Below are positions 63,714-64,000 of a DNA stretch of 64,000 nucleotides, piece by piece. Each line of letters begins with the position of its first letter. The stretch's first letter is position 1. The notes under the pieces were generated by a model that saw only the letters and a program-made list of their open reading frames with translations, made no database searches and was not told where the DNA came from. This DNA comes from Mangrovitalea sediminis (GTDB lineage: Bacteria; Pseudomonadota; Gammaproteobacteria; Pseudomonadales; Oleiphilaceae): the NCBI RefSeq assembly GCF_002514725.1, contig NZ_NTLB01000006.1, forward strand, positions 248,001 to 312,000, given 5' to 3'. Both the position numbers and the translations under genes were made by a program.

Positions 63714-64000
63714 TTAATCGCTTTGTCGCTCGCCACTGTGTACACGACGATGCAGGATGCTGGAGAACTCTTCTGCGAAGGTGTCGTAATTCTTCAACAG
63801 GGCATCGGCACGGGAACTGAAACGGTTATAGGCAATCACCGCCGGAATCGCCGCAAACAACCCCATAGCGGTAGCCACCAGGGCTTCGGAAATACCCGGC
63901 GCAACCGTGGCCAGGGTCGCCTGCTGCAGCTGCGCCAGGCCGCGAAAGGCGGTCATGATCCCCCAGACAGTACCAAAGAGACCAACATAGGGGCTGGTCG
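63714..64000 (-). CDS. tolQ: Tol-Pal proton-channel subunit TolQ, 5' part cut by window edge
   Basis: C-terminal 94 residues or so of TolQ; the start lies beyond position 64000. Seen: [11 protein letters not shown] near the edge and [18 protein letters not shown], the third membrane helix of the MotA/TolQ/ExbB family that lines the proton path. 36 nt before tolR. Confidence 0.95.
   Translation of the reverse strand, partial: TSPYVGLFGTVWGIMTAFRGLAQLQQATLATVAPGISEALVATAMGLFAAIPAVIAYNRFSSRADALLKNYDTFAEEFSSILHRRVHSGERQSD

Overview
The window is a continuous stretch of gammaproteobacterial chromosome with the gene order and protein types of a Pseudomonas/Marinobacter-like marine or halophilic bacterium (GC in the high fifties by eye, an inference). 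Supporting evidence: hisS-ispG-rodZ-pilW-rlmN-ndk next to iscS-iscR-cysE-trmJ; suhB divergent from trmJ and convergent with secF-secD-yajC; tgt-queA-tRNA-Leu; purC-bamC-dapA-gcvR-bcp-perM-tusA-bepA-nadA; and tRNA-Lys beside the tol-pal cluster. These blocks match pseudomonad synteny. I see no insertion sequence, prophage, CRISPR array or defence island.

Layout. 1-16.1 kb: housekeeping genes, nearly all on the minus strand (hisS to cysE, trmJ, secFD-yajC, tgt, queA), plus suhB on the plus strand. 16.2-28.6 kb: tRNA-Leu and a complete flgBCDE / flgFGHIJKL rod-hook set on the minus strand, in two operons, each with a recognisable sigma-54 promoter and separated by an intrinsic terminator. 28.7-34 kb: nitroreductase, an Mpo1-like membrane protein, a MASE2-type adenylate cyclase, queF and a YadGH-like ABC exporter. 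34-42 kb: the accessory part, with two unrecognised lipoproteins, a degenerate HD-GYP protein, a PilZ protein, a thioesterase, an acyl-CoA synthetase, a small zinc-ribbon membrane protein and a secreted DUF6160-like protein. 42-48 kb: a split class II ribonucleotide reductase (nrdJa/nrdJb) behind a promoter with paired NrdR-like boxes, then galU, a glycerate-kinase-like gene, a small HTH gene and tRNA-Val. 48.4-64 kb: a nucleotide-sugar epimerase, an outer-membrane barrel, the purC-to-nadA block, two identical tRNA-Lys genes and cpoB-pal-tolB-tolA-tolR-tolQ (tolQ cut by the window edge).

How genes work together. The flg genes build the rod, rings, hook and hook-filament junction. SecDF-YajC assist protein export; BamC and BepA serve outer-membrane assembly; Tol-Pal-CpoB couples envelope constriction to division. 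Tgt, QueA and QueF belong to the queuosine pathway. CyaB (cAMP), the HD-GYP relative and PilZ (cyclic di-GMP) are signalling proteins. NrdJa/NrdJb supply deoxynucleotides in a B12-dependent way.

The most noteworthy points are absences and degenerate active sites. The iscU-iscA-hscBA-fdx block normally found between iscS and ndk is missing, and IscS has also lost the C-terminal tail that docks IscU. The SuhB at the conserved locus has lost most inositol-phosphatase metal ligands, yet the gene is intact. The HD-GYP protein has Cys-His where the His-Asp diad should be. The nrdJ promoter carries two NrdR-type boxes 32 bp apart and a 14-bp perfect palindrome in a long leader. I did not find a convincing wholly new multi-gene system.
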